A DNA stretch of 64,000 nt from an uncultured Bacteroidales bacterium (GTDB taxonomy: Bacteria > Bacteroidota > Bacteroidia > Bacteroidales > Muribaculaceae), in contig CACZHT010000015.1 in the NCBI GenBank assembly GCA_902781045.1, positions 32,295 to 96,294 of the forward strand. Reading direction: 5' to 3'. Positions 37,609 to 47,300 of this stretch are shown piece by piece. Each line of letters opens with the position of its first letter. Within the stretch, counting starts at the first letter, position 1. Under the pieces are notes generated by a model that ran no database searches, was not told the origin of the DNA, and saw nothing but the letters and a program-made list of their open reading frames with translations. Both the position numbers and the translations under genes were made by a program.

Positions 37609-39294
37609 ATGCGCAAGATTCCACTGTTGGCAACCGCTGCCTTGGCTATCGGCGCGACGGCACAACAAGCCACAACAATTCGTCTGGACGTGCGCCACCA
37701 GGTGATAGCCGACTTCGGAGCATCGGACTGCTGGCTGGGCGAATGGGTGGGCCGCTACTTCAACGACACGATGCGCGAGCGAGCCGCCAAGTTGCTGTTT
37801 GCCCGCTCATTTAACCGTGGCGGCAACCCCGAGGGCATCGGGCTGAGCTTGTGGCGCGTCAACCTGGGTGCCGGCAGTGCGGCCCAGGGCGACGCAAGCC
37901 AGATTGGCGACGTGACGCGCCGTGCCGAGAGCTACCTGACCCCTGGCGGCACAACCTATGACTGGAGCTACTGCCCTGGCCAGCGATGGCTCATGCACAG
38001 GGCACTGGACTATGGCGTGGAGGGCATCACCCTGTTCAGCAACTCGGCACCGGTGCAGTTCACGGCCTCTGGCACGGCCTGCAACAGCAACAACGGCCTG
38101 GGTGCCAACCTGAGGAGCGACTGCTATGATGACTTTGCCGACTACATGGCTACAGTGGCACGGCACTTTGTCGACCTGGGCTATCCCATCAAGATGATTT
38201 CGCCCGTCAACGAGCCGCAATATGAGTGGTATGCCTCAAGCAACCAGGAGGGCTCGCCATGGCAGAACGACGAGATTGCCCACCTGGTGCGCGAGCTCGA
38301 CCGGTCGCTCACCGACAAGGAGCTGGACACGCAGATTCTCATACCCGAAGCGGCCGAATGGAAGTATCTGACCGGCGGCTGGTCAATCATCCACACGCGC
38401 GCCACCAGCCAGATGGACGCATTTTTCAACCCCACACGGTCGACCTATGTGGGCAATCTTGGCCACCTCTACCCCGGTATGGCCGCCCACTCCTACTGGA
38501 CATTTGGCACCAACAGCCAGCTGACCGGCGCTCGCACCACCGCCGCTCAGGCTGCCGCCCAGCGCGGGCTGCAGCTGGTGCAGAGCGAGTGGTGCATGCT
38601 CGATGCCGCCCCATCGGCCTCGGCAGGCTTTCCCGAGGGTGGCTATGACGAGGCCACAGCGATGGACATCGCCCTGTATATGGGCAAGGTCATCCACTGC
38701 GACCTGGTGTATGCCGGCGTGTCGTCGTGGAGCTATTGGACGGCATTCGCCCAGGAGCAGTGGGGACAGAAAAACCGCTTCTATCTGCTGCGTGTCAATG
38801 CCGCTGGCGACAACGGCACCGAGAGCTATGGCGACCTCTCGCGCGGCGGCACCATCGTGGACAGCCGCAACCTGTGGGTACTGGGCAACTATAGCCGGTT
38901 TATCCGTCCGGGCTACCAGCGTGTGGAGCTGACCGGAGCCGATGACTTGAATGGCCTGATGGGCTCGGCATACGTCTCGCCCGACGGCACACAGCTCGTG
39001 ACGGTCTATGTCAACATGGCGCAGAGCGACCTGACCACAACCCTCACGCTCAACGGTCAGAACAAACGCATCATGGGGCTGAAGAAGTACACCACCAGTG
39101 CCTCGCTAGCCCTGAATTGGGACCGCAACCTGCCCTACGAGTACGGCGGCGAGCCATTGGTGATACCCGCCCGTTCGGTGGTGACCCTGGTCGCCGACCT
39201 GACCGACTCGCGCCACCCTGCCGATGTCAATAGTGACAATCGGGTGGATGTGACCGATGTCAACGCGGTCATCAATGCGATTCTGGGCAAGTAG
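37609..39294 (+). CDS. GH30 endo-beta-1,6-galactanase-like with dockerin repeat
   Basis: A 561-residue secreted enzyme. The barrel starts at VIADFGASDCWLGEWVGRYFN and has an acid/base Glu202 in ISPVNEPQYEW and a nucleophile Glu327 in LVQSEWCML. This resembles GH30 subfamily 5, which includes endo-beta-1,6-galactanases acting on arabinogalactan side chains. A beta-sandwich follows, and the last 25 residues form a single dockerin-like loop (DVNSDNRVDVTDVNAVINAIL). True dockerins need two loops, so this one may not bind a cohesin. The start at 37609 was chosen because the earlier in-frame ATG (37582) lies inside the terminator stem. It probably depends on read-through from the CBM6-like gene. 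Confidence 0.85.
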   Translation: MRKIPLLATAALAIGATAQQATTIRLDVRHQVIADFGASDCWLGEWVGRYFNDTMRERAAKLLFARSFNRGGNPEGIGLSLWRVNLGAGSAAQGDASQIGDVTRRAESYLTPGGTTYDWSYCPGQRWLMHRALDYGVEGITLFSNSAPVQFTASGTACNSNNGLGANLRSDCYDDFADYMATVARHFVDLGYPIKMISPVNEPQYEWYASSNQEGSPWQNDEIAHLVRELDRSLTDKELDTQILIPEAAEWKYLTGGWSIIHTRATSQMDAFFNPTRSTYVGNLGHLYPGMAAHSYWTFGTNSQLTGARTTAAQAAAQRGLQLVQSEWCMLDAAPSASAGFPEGGYDEATAMDIALYMGKVIHCDLVYAGVSSWSYWTAFAQEQWGQKNRFYLLRVNAAGDNGTESYGDLSRGGTIVDSRNLWVLGNYSRFIRPGYQRVELTGADDLNGLMGSAYVSPDGTQLVTVYVNMAQSDLTTTLTLNGQNKRIMGLKKYTTSASLALNWDRNLPYEYGGEPLVIPARSVVTLVADLTDSRHPADVNSDNRVDVTDVNAVINAILGK

Positions 39295-39296
39295 CG

Positions 39297-39412
39297 ATGA
39301 TGCTTGCATCTATTGCTGCACCCCATCGCTGAATGGTTGTGAATGTTGCACTTATCGGTTCAAGCCATCCAAAATTTGTGCAAATGAGTGCAATGATGCT
39401 TGCATCAATTGC
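39297..39412. repeat. Direct repeat pair with GATGCTTGCATC core
   Basis: ATGATGCTTGCATC occurs at 39297-39310 and again at 39393-39406, each followed by (A/T)ATTGC and a TGCA word. The core is a perfect inverted repeat with a TT loop. The two copies are 96 nt apart, upstream of the promoter at 39440. They could be paired protein-binding sites, a weak hairpin terminator, or remnants of a small duplication. Confidence 0.45.
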
Positions 39413-39439
39413 CGAGTGCAGCCAAATTTATCTAAATTG

Positions 39440-39493
39440 CTATTTTTTGAAACAATAGTTTTATCTGGACTTATAGGGTAAAAGTAATTTTGC
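39440..39493 (+). promoter_or_regulatory. Predicted promoter with CTATTTTTTG upstream box
   Basis: CTATTTTTTG (39440-39449), then 35 nt, then TAATTTTGC (39485-39493). The start point would be near 39497, about 49 nt before the ATG at 39546. ATTGC before the box and GAAACAATAGTTTTATC after it match the promoter at 35643 almost base for base, while the rest of the spacer differs, so the conserved part marks a binding site. Confidence 0.7.
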
Positions 39494-39545
39494 ACCAGAT
39501 ATTTTTATCGCAACTTTTATTATTCATCTCAAAAATTTTTAGCAC

Positions 39546-41231
39546 ATGAAAATGAGACTTACACTCCTTGCCGCCGCAGCCGCCGTGCTGCTCACGGCAC
39601 AGGCCGAGCCGCTGACCTTCCAGATGGGCGGCAACGACGGCGCGGTGATTCTGAACAACGCACGGTTCAACCCCCTGGGCTCGTTCATCGGCAACACCAG
39701 CGGTGACGCGGGCAGCGAGAGCGTCATCCAGGTGGGTGAGGTGGACTTTGGCACCGGCGATGTGTTCAAGGCAGTCAGCCTTCGCTTTGCCAACGGTTGG
39801 AGCAATGGCGGCACCGCCATTCTTCTGGCCGGTGCGGACTATGAGTCGGCAACTCCCTTTGCCGCCATCCCGCTGATTAACTATCATGACAGTTACACCA
39901 ACTTCCGTTCGATTGGCGCCAACTTCAGCGACCAGCCCACCGGTGTGCAGAAGGTGTTCTTGACCTTTGCCGACCGTGCCGGCAACGTGCAGGACGTTCG
40001 TTTCTATGAGAACGAGCTGGTCGAGGGCGACTTTGAGAACGGCTCGATGCTCAAGGAGCCTTGTATGCTGGACAACTACAGCGAGGTGGGCACCATCCTC
40101 GACATCAACAACTCGACGCTGATTGTTCCCGCCAACAACGACACCCGCATCGACAATGGCTCGTGGGGCTGGACCGGCCCTGGCTGCGTGGTGAGCTACG
40201 GCGAGATGGACTTTGGCAACGGCGAGTACAACCAGGTTGTGCTGGAGCTGGCCTCGCACTGGCAGGGCGACCAGACCTCGCACAATGTGATGGTCTATCT
40301 CGATGACTATGAGAACGAGGCCAACTGCATCGCCAGCGTGTGGTGCGGCATCGATGTCAGGACCAAGCTCTACCTGGCCCGCAACATCGAGGCCGTCACC
40401 GGCACCCACACCGTCTACCTCAAGTGGCAGGATGGCAGCAACAACATTGCCAATGTGCACTTTGCCAAAGGGCATGTGTGGTCGCTGGGCAACATCCTCG
40501 ACCCCATCGTCACCACCTACGAGAACGAGCAACCCAGCGACAAGGCTGTGCGCTACAGTTTCCTCGACAACATGAAGAACAGCGAGGAGGCCACCTACAT
40601 CGGCCGTGACAGCGGCCTGACCACCATCCTGAACAAGGGCCAGTGGGAGGATGACAACGTGGGCTACACCGGCGACGGCACAGTGCTCAAGATCACAGGC
40701 ATCGACTTCCAGCAGGGTCAGTTCGACAAGATTCTGGTTTCGCACGGCACCGGCATGTCGTGGGCTGGCTATATCAACGAGGCCAACTTCAAGTTCTACC
40801 TTGACCTTGAGGACGACGCCACCGTTGAGCCGGCGGCTGGCGGTCCGCGCCGCATCACTGTCGAGGATTGGGCTAGCGTGCGCAACCAGCTCACCGACAT
40901 TGAGCCTGTTGCCACCGTGCGCCTGCAGGCCACCGGCGGCTGGGGCAATGTCTACACCACCAAGGGCGACCTGAGCAAGGTCGAGGGTGTGCACGATGTG
41001 TATATCATCTTCACCGCTCCCGACGGCGCCAACATCAAGGACATCTATCTGGACGACCAGGAGGAAGAGGTTGATCCCTCGACCGGTGTCAACGAGATTA
41101 CTGCCGCCAAGGCTCAGAACGGCAACGTCTACAGCATCGACGGCCGCCTGGTGCGCAAGAACGCCACCAGCCTCGAGGGTCTGGCCAGCGGAATGTACAT
41201 CTTCAACGGACAGAAGTACCTGGTGAAGTAA
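39546..41231 (+). CDS. Tandem CBM6-like protein with T9SS-like tail
   Basis: A 561-residue secreted protein paralogous to the one at 35750-37516: shared VIQVGEVDFGTGDVFKAVSLRFANGW, NTRID-like NDTRIDNGSWGWTGPG, and VARVRLQATGGW-like ATVRLQATGGW segments. Three CBM6-like beta-sandwiches are recognisable, and no catalytic motif is seen. The last 35 residues (NVYSIDGRLVRKN to MYIFNGQKYLVK) match the short C-terminal sorting-domain-like tails common in Prevotella and relatives. The dockerins of the paralogue are absent. It has its own promoter and a terminator at 41405. Probable function: surface glycan binding. Confidence 0.78.
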   Translation: MKMRLTLLAAAAAVLLTAQAEPLTFQMGGNDGAVILNNARFNPLGSFIGNTSGDAGSESVIQVGEVDFGTGDVFKAVSLRFANGWSNGGTAILLAGADYESATPFAAIPLINYHDSYTNFRSIGANFSDQPTGVQKVFLTFADRAGNVQDVRFYENELVEGDFENGSMLKEPCMLDNYSEVGTILDINNSTLIVPANNDTRIDNGSWGWTGPGCVVSYGEMDFGNGEYNQVVLELASHWQGDQTSHNVMVYLDDYENEANCIASVWCGIDVRTKLYLARNIEAVTGTHTVYLKWQDGSNNIANVHFAKGHVWSLGNILDPIVTTYENEQPSDKAVRYSFLDNMKNSEEATYIGRDSGLTTILNKGQWEDDNVGYTGDGTVLKITGIDFQQGQFDKILVSHGTGMSWAGYINEANFKFYLDLEDDATVEPAAGGPRRITVEDWASVRNQLTDIEPVATVRLQATGGWGNVYTTKGDLSKVEGVHDVYIIFTAPDGANIKDIYLDDQEEEVDPSTGVNEITAAKAQNGNVYSIDGRLVRKNATSLEGLASGMYIFNGQKYLVK

Positions 41232-41358
41232 TCCAGTAGTTCAGTAGTTGCAGTAGTTCAGCCGTTACTCTAGCCGCTCCGGGAGCCGAAGACCACTGTA
41301 GTGCTTCTGCTGCAATCATGTGACGGCTGAACTACTGAACTACTGAACTACTGAACTA
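41232..41358. repeat. Inverted array of CAGTAGTT words
   Basis: The left arm (41235-41265) reads AGTAGTTCAGTAGTTGCAG..TTCAGCCGT and the right arm (41322-41357) reads ACGGCTGAACTACTGAAC followed by more ACTACTGA copies, giving a stem of more than 20 bp over a loop of about 57 nt. The interior has no gene. This parallels the inverted word-arrays at 9968 and 35343 but uses a different word. Confidence 0.6.
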
Positions 41359-41404
41359 CTTTAAAGTAATAATTTTCTTCATACGCTGATTATATCGGTT
41401 TCTT

Positions 41405-41438
41405 GGGGTCTGGCTCGTGAGGGTCAGACCCCATTTTT
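41405..41438 (+). terminator. Terminator built on GGGGTCTG/CAGACCCC
   Basis: An 8-bp stem (41405-41412 with 41425-41432) and 12-nt loop are followed by ATTTTT. It would end the transcript of the CBM6-like gene. The stem sequence is the same palindrome that recurs seven times at 59810-60259. Its T-run directly abuts the upstream box of the next promoter. Confidence 0.7.
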
Positions 41439-41492
41439 CTATCTTTTGCGACAAGCCTAATATCGCCCACATTATTATTGCAGTAATTTTGC
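41439..41492 (+). promoter_or_regulatory. Predicted promoter of the GH3 gene
   Basis: CTATCTTTTG (41439-41448, one mismatch to the shared box) is followed after 35 nt by TAATTTTGC (41484-41492). The ATG at 41496 is only 3 nt beyond the -7 box, so the transcript may start at or next to the start codon. Confidence 0.6.
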
Positions 41493-41495
41493 ACC

Positions 41496-44297
41496 ATGAA
41501 ATTTTCGCCCATAATCCGCCCCCTGCTGGTGGCATGCGCCATGTGGATGACCACAACGCCCGCCACAGCTCAGGCTTTCCGCAACACGTCGCTGCCCGAG
41601 CATGAGCGCCTCACCGACCTGGTTGGTCGCCTGACACTTGAAGAGAAAGTATCGCTGTTGCGCCACAACCAGCCGGCCATCCAGCGGTTGAACATTCCCA
41701 AGTACTACTTTGGCAACGAGGCCCTGCACGGCGTGTGCCGCCCAGGACGGTTCACCGTCTTCCCACAAGCCATCGGACTGGCTAGCATGTGGAACACGCC
41801 GCTCATGCAGCGTGTGGCCACAGCCATCAGCGACGAGGCGCGTGGACGCTGGACCGAGCTGGGATGGGGAGCCTATCAGTACGACAGTGCGAGCGACCTG
41901 CTCTCGTTCTTCTCGCCCACCATCAACATGGCGCGTGACCCGCGCTGGGGCCGCACCCCCGAGACCTACGGCGAGGATCCCTACCTGACCGAGCGCACGG
42001 CCATCGCCTTTGTGCGCGGCATGCAAGGCGACCATGAGAAGTATGTCAAGGTCATCTCGACGCTCAAGCACTTTGTGGCCAACAACATCGAGCAGAACCG
42101 CTCGGGCATCAGCTCGGACGTGAGCGAGCGCAACCTGCGCGAATATTACTTCCCCGCCTACGAGCAGACCATCCGCAAGGCCCGTGTGCAGAGCGTGATG
42201 AGTGCCTACAACGCCCTGAACGGCGTGCCCTGCTCGGCCAACCGGTGGTTGTTGACCGATGTGCTGCGTGGCGACTGGGGCTTTGACGGCTATGTGGTGA
42301 GCGACTGCTCGGCACTGAGCTACGACTTCGAGCACCACCATTATGTGTCGTCCTACGAGGAGTCGGCCCAAGCCAGCATCAAGGCGGGTCTGGACCTGGA
42401 GTGCGGCGAGGGCGTGTATGCCGGGCCGCTGCTGGGCGCCTACAACATGGGCATGGTCACACAGGCACAGATTGACACCGCAGTCTATCGCGTGATGCGT
42501 GCCCGCATGCGCCTGGGACTGTTCGACCCGCCGAGCCGCAACCCCTACAACTACATCCAGCCCAGTGTGGTGGGCTGTGCCGAGCACCAGCAGCTGGCCG
42601 CCGAGAGCGCACGCCAGAGCCTGGTGCTGCTGCAGAACGACGGCATCCTGCCACTGGACCGCAACGAGGTCAAGTCCATCGCCCTGGTCGGCCCCAACGC
42701 CGCACGGCACGAGTATGGCGAGTACAGCGGTGTGCCGCTCAACACCCCGGTGTCGGTGCTCGAGGGACTGACTGCCGCGCTCCAAGGCACAGGCATCGCC
42801 CTGAACTACGCCCCCTGGGTGGGCAGCAACTCGTCCTATGCCCTGATGAACGCCGACCACTTTGCCAACGGCATCAAGATGGAATATTACAACAACGCCA
42901 ACCTCCAGGGCGAGCCCTCGGCGGTGACGCAGACCGACTTTGTCTACTTTGACCCCGCCAACCAGCCTCCCAACCCCATGGTGCCCTCGGCCCCGATGAG
43001 CATCCGCTGGAGCGGCGACTTTGTTGCGCCCGCCACGGGCCGTTACCTGTTCTCGGTCACCAGCGATGACGGCTGCCGCCTCAAGATTGACGGTCGCACC
43101 ATCCTCGACAAGTGGGAGGTGCGCGCGGCCACCACCGACTACACCTCGACCGGCATGCGCGAGGGACAGACCTATCACATCGAGTTTGAATACTTTGACA
43201 ACGGCGGCGATGCCGTGGCCCACCTCAAGTGGCGCATGCCCGCCACCGTCGCCACCGACCCGCTGGATGCCTACGGCAACGCCGGCAAGCGCATCCGCGA
43301 GAGCGACCTGACCATCGCCGTGATGGGCATCAACCAGAACGACGAGCGCGAGGGCCTGGACCGCAACACCATCGAGCTGCCCCAGGAGCAAGCCGACTTC
43401 CTGCGCCTGGCCTACGAGGCCAACCCGCGCCTGGTGGTGGTCTTTGTGGCCGGCAGTCCGCTGGCCGACGAGTGGCTCAGCGACAACGCCCCGGCCATCC
43501 TCTACGCCTGGTATCCCGGTGAGCAAGGTGGCACAGCCGTTGCCGATGCCCTGCTGGGCGACTACAATCCCGGCGGGCGGTTGCCGCTGACGTTCTATCG
43601 CTCGACCGGCGTGCTTCCCGCCTTTGACGACTATGACGTGACCAACGGCCGCACCTATATGTATCACCGGCAAGAGCCACTCTACCCCTTCGGGCACGGG
43701 TTGAGCTACACCACCTTCGGCTACAGCGACCTCCAGCTCAAGCAGCAGAGCGACACGCTGTGGGTCGACTTCGACGTGGCCAACACAGGCAGTGTCGACG
43801 GCGATGAGGTGCCGCAGGTCTATGTGCGCTTCCCCTCGATGGCACGACCACTGCCCATCAAGCAGTTGCGCGGCTTTGAGCGCGTGAGTATCGCTGCCGG
43901 TGGTCAGGCCCACCTGTCCATCCCCATCGCTCTGGCCGACCTGCGCCTGTGGGACGATGAACAGGGTCAATTCTACACCCCGCAGGGCGACTATGCCGTG
44001 ATGGTGGGTGCCTCATCGGCCGACATCCGGCTGCAACGGATGTGGCGTGTGGGCGACTCGTCGGGCGATGTCGTCACCTCCCTTGAGGGGGTGACCGTCG
44101 ATGCCCGCGGCGGCCAGCTGACCGTGAGCACCATGTCGCGCCCCGTCGATGCCCGGGTCTACAGACCCGATGGCCGCCTGGTGGCCGCCATGTCGCACAT
44201 CGAGGGCATGCGCTCGCTGTCGTTGCCCAGCGGCATCTATGTCGTGGTAGTGGCCGACAACCAGCTGACTCGCACCTACAAGGTGCTGATTCAATAG
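41496..44297 (+). CDS. GH3 beta-glycosidase with PA14 and T9SS-like tail
   Basis: A 933-residue exported GH3 enzyme, paralogous to the one at 1131-3698. Signal peptide to about residue 26. The barrel has LLSFFSPTINMARDPRWGR and KHFVANN, with nucleophile Asp270 in GYVVSDCSAL. The second domain is interrupted by PA14 (about 465-610; SVTSDDGCRLKIDGRTILD), then a fibronectin-III-like domain follows. Unlike its paralogue it continues for about 80 residues to a sorting-like tail (ARVYRPDGRLVAAM, LPSGIYVVVVADNQLTRTYKVLI). That suggests export to the surface by T9SS rather than retention in the periplasm. Beta-glucosidase and beta-xylosidase remain open. No alternative ATG would keep the signal peptide. 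Confidence 0.92.
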   Translation: MKFSPIIRPLLVACAMWMTTTPATAQAFRNTSLPEHERLTDLVGRLTLEEKVSLLRHNQPAIQRLNIPKYYFGNEALHGVCRPGRFTVFPQAIGLASMWNTPLMQRVATAISDEARGRWTELGWGAYQYDSASDLLSFFSPTINMARDPRWGRTPETYGEDPYLTERTAIAFVRGMQGDHEKYVKVISTLKHFVANNIEQNRSGISSDVSERNLREYYFPAYEQTIRKARVQSVMSAYNALNGVPCSANRWLLTDVLRGDWGFDGYVVSDCSALSYDFEHHHYVSSYEESAQASIKAGLDLECGEGVYAGPLLGAYNMGMVTQAQIDTAVYRVMRARMRLGLFDPPSRNPYNYIQPSVVGCAEHQQLAAESARQSLVLLQNDGILPLDRNEVKSIALVGPNAARHEYGEYSGVPLNTPVSVLEGLTAALQGTGIALNYAPWVGSNSSYALMNADHFANGIKMEYYNNANLQGEPSAVTQTDFVYFDPANQPPNPMVPSAPMSIRWSGDFVAPATGRYLFSVTSDDGCRLKIDGRTILDKWEVRAATTDYTSTGMREGQTYHIEFEYFDNGGDAVAHLKWRMPATVATDPLDAYGNAGKRIRESDLTIAVMGINQNDEREGLDRNTIELPQEQADFLRLAYEANPRLVVVFVAGSPLADEWLSDNAPAILYAWYPGEQGGTAVADALLGDYNPGGRLPLTFYRSTGVLPAFDDYDVTNGRTYMYHRQEPLYPFGHGLSYTTFGYSDLQLKQQSDTLWVDFDVANTGSVDGDEVPQVYVRFPSMARPLPIKQLRGFERVSIAAGGQAHLSIPIALADLRLWDDEQGQFYTPQGDYAVMVGASSADIRLQRMWRVGDSSGDVVTSLEGVTVDARGGQLTVSTMSRPVDARVYRPDGRLVAAMSHIEGMRSLSLPSGIYVVVVADNQLTRTYKVLIQ

Positions 44298-44354
44298 CCA
44301 CTCGGCACTCGAAAAATCGATAATTCGTGACAATAAATTCAAAACACTAGATAA

Positions 44355-47300
44355 ATGAGACGAATCGTGATGATGATGCTCCTGGTGTGGAGCACCCTGC
44401 TGGTGGGCCAGGCGGCCGACTGGCAGATGAAGCAAGCGCCCATGATGACCCCCTGGAGCGAGACACTCGACCCCACCAATGTCCTGCCCGAGTACCCGCG
44501 CCCACAGATGCAGCGCGGCGAGTGGATGAACCTCAACGGCATTTGGGACCTGCGCAAGGGCCGCAAGGATGAGGCCTATTCAGCCACATTCAGCTACGAC
44601 AAGAAGATTCTGGTGCCCTTTCCCATCGAGTCGGCCCTGTCGGGCGTGATGGAGAAGAGCGACGAGCAAATCTACTGGTATCGCCGCACATTCACCCTGC
44701 CCGCCTCGATGCAGGGCAAGCACATCCTGCTCAACTTCGGTGCCGTCGACTGGGAGACCGTGGTCTATGTCAACGGCCAGCAGGTGGGACGCCACACCGG
44801 TGGCTACGACCCCTTCAGCTTCGACATCACCAGTGCGCTCACGCCCTCGGGCGAGCAAGAGCTGGCGGTCTACATCTACGACAACACGGGCGGCGAGGGC
44901 CAGCCCACCGGCAAGCAGAGCAAGAATCCCAGCATCTGCTGGTACACCGCAGTGAGCGGCATCTGGCAGACCGTCTGGCTCGAGCCGGTCGATGAGACCC
45001 ACATCAGCTCGCTGGAGATGGAGCCGTGCCTGGACCGCAGCTGGCTCAGCCTGCGCATCGGCACCACAGTCACCGACGGTGTGACGCTCGAGGCCGAGGT
45101 CAAAGACCACGAGGGCAACATCGTGGCCACCGGCACCGGCACGCCTGGCACAGTGTTCCGCCTGACCCTGTCGACGGTCCATGCCTGGTCGCCCGACGAC
45201 CCCTATCTGTATGACTTGAACATCAACGTCAAGCGTGGCGGCACGGTCACCGACCAGGTGGCCAGCTACTGCGGCATGCGCAAGATTGAGGTACACAAAG
45301 ATGCCCTGGGCCTGCCGCGCATCTATCTGAACAACGAGCAAATCTTCCAGATGGGCCCATTGGATCAGGGCTGGTGGCCCGATGGCCTGTATATGCCCGC
45401 CAGCGACGAGGCCTTCTACTTCGACATCAAGGCGATGAAAGACCTGGGCTGCAACATGATACGCAAGCACATCAAGATTGAGCCGGCACGCTGGTACTAC
45501 TGGGCCGACCGCCTGGGCATCCTCGTGTGGCAAGACCTGCCCAGCCCCAATCTGCCTCAGGGCCATGAGGACTTTGCCAAGGCCAACTTTGAGGAGGAGG
45601 TCACCCACATCATCCCGGCCATCAAGAACGCGCCCAGCATTGTGCATTGGGTGGTCTTCAACGAGGGCTGGGGGCAGTTTGACACCAACCGCATGACCTC
45701 GCTGGTCGACACCAAGGTCAACGCCCTGACCCCGGCCCGCTTCGGCAAGGCATCGCTCATCTGCTGCGCCAGTGGCTGGACCGACAGCGAGATAGGCGAC
45801 ATCATCGACCTGCACTCCTACCCCAATCCCAGCTGCCCGCAGAACCCCAACCGCGCTGCCGTCTGCGGCGAGTATGGCGGCATCACGCTCAAGGTGCCCG
45901 GCCACATCTGGCCCGGCGGCGACTTCCAGTACACCGTGGTCGAGACCAGCCAGGACTTCACCACGTTCTACAATGGCCTGTGCGACAAAATCAAGGACAT
46001 GTACTACCAGGGCCTCAACGCCGCCGTCTACACCCAGCTGAGCGACGTGGAGATTGAGAAGAACGGTTTCTACACCTACGACCGCCGCATCCTCAAGCCC
46101 CATGAGCCTTACACCCTGCTGCGCGACAAGGTGCTGGAGTGCATCGGCATGCCGCAGAATGGCACCCTCATCAAGCCCATCCTGTCGACGGCACAAAGCC
46201 ACCACTACACCTGGCGCTACACCACCCAGCCCATCAGCTCGCGACACTGGAGCGACCTCGAGTTTGACGACACGCAGTGGGCGCAGGGCAAGGGAGCCTT
46301 TGCCCATGGCCTGAACAGCAGCTGGGACGGTCTGACCGGGACCGACTGGAACACGAGCCAAATCTATATGCGCCGTTGGTTCAAGTTGGGTGACATCACC
46401 CCCGAGAACATCGCCAAGCTGCGCTTCATGGTCTTCCACGACGATGATGTCGAGATCTATATCAACGGCATCTGGGCCGCCACCGAGAGCGGCTGCAACT
46501 TCAACTATGCCCCGCTCGACATCAGCAGCGAGGCGCTGGCTTCGCTCAAGGTGGGCGACTGGAACCTGATTGCCATCGCCGGCAAGCAGGGCGGCGGTCA
46601 GCAGGTGATGGACCTGGGCATCGCGGCCTACACCACCCAGGACTTTGACTACACCGAGGACTACAGCGAGCGCACTGATGCGCCGCATGCCTCCAGTCCC
46701 GAGCCCGGCACAGCCATCAAGCCGCAGTTCACCACCGTGAGCCAGCCTGTGCCTGCCGAGCCGCGCTGGAACGGCGTGCTGGCCGGACAGTTCCACCACA
46801 CCAGCGACCGCAGCAATGTGGCCTGGGGCGACGAGGACGGCGACGGCGTGATGGAGCTGGTCTACTCGGGCCTGAACGAGCACCTGGTGGGCAGCAACCA
46901 GCAGGTGTCGCTCTTCTACCGCCAGAACGCCGACCACCTGTTTGAGCGCGTCACCAGCCCTTTTGCCGTGACCTACTATGCCGACCCAGTGTGGCTCGAC
47001 TATAACAACGACGGCCTGCTTGACCTGCTGGTACCAGGCTTGAGCAAGAAGAACATCGAGAGCCCCGACGACATGGTAGCGCACCTCTACAAGAATCTGG
47101 GCAACAATCAGTTTGTCGAGGTCAACGAGGGCGGTGCCATGGGCATCATGCCCATGTATAACGCCACCGACGGTGGCCGTGGCCGCCACTGGGTGAGCGT
47201 GGGCGACTATGACAACGACGGCTGGATCGACATCGTGATGTGCGGCCGCGAGGACTATGTCAACGACGAGGGCTATCTGGCCAGCGACCACCGTATTACC

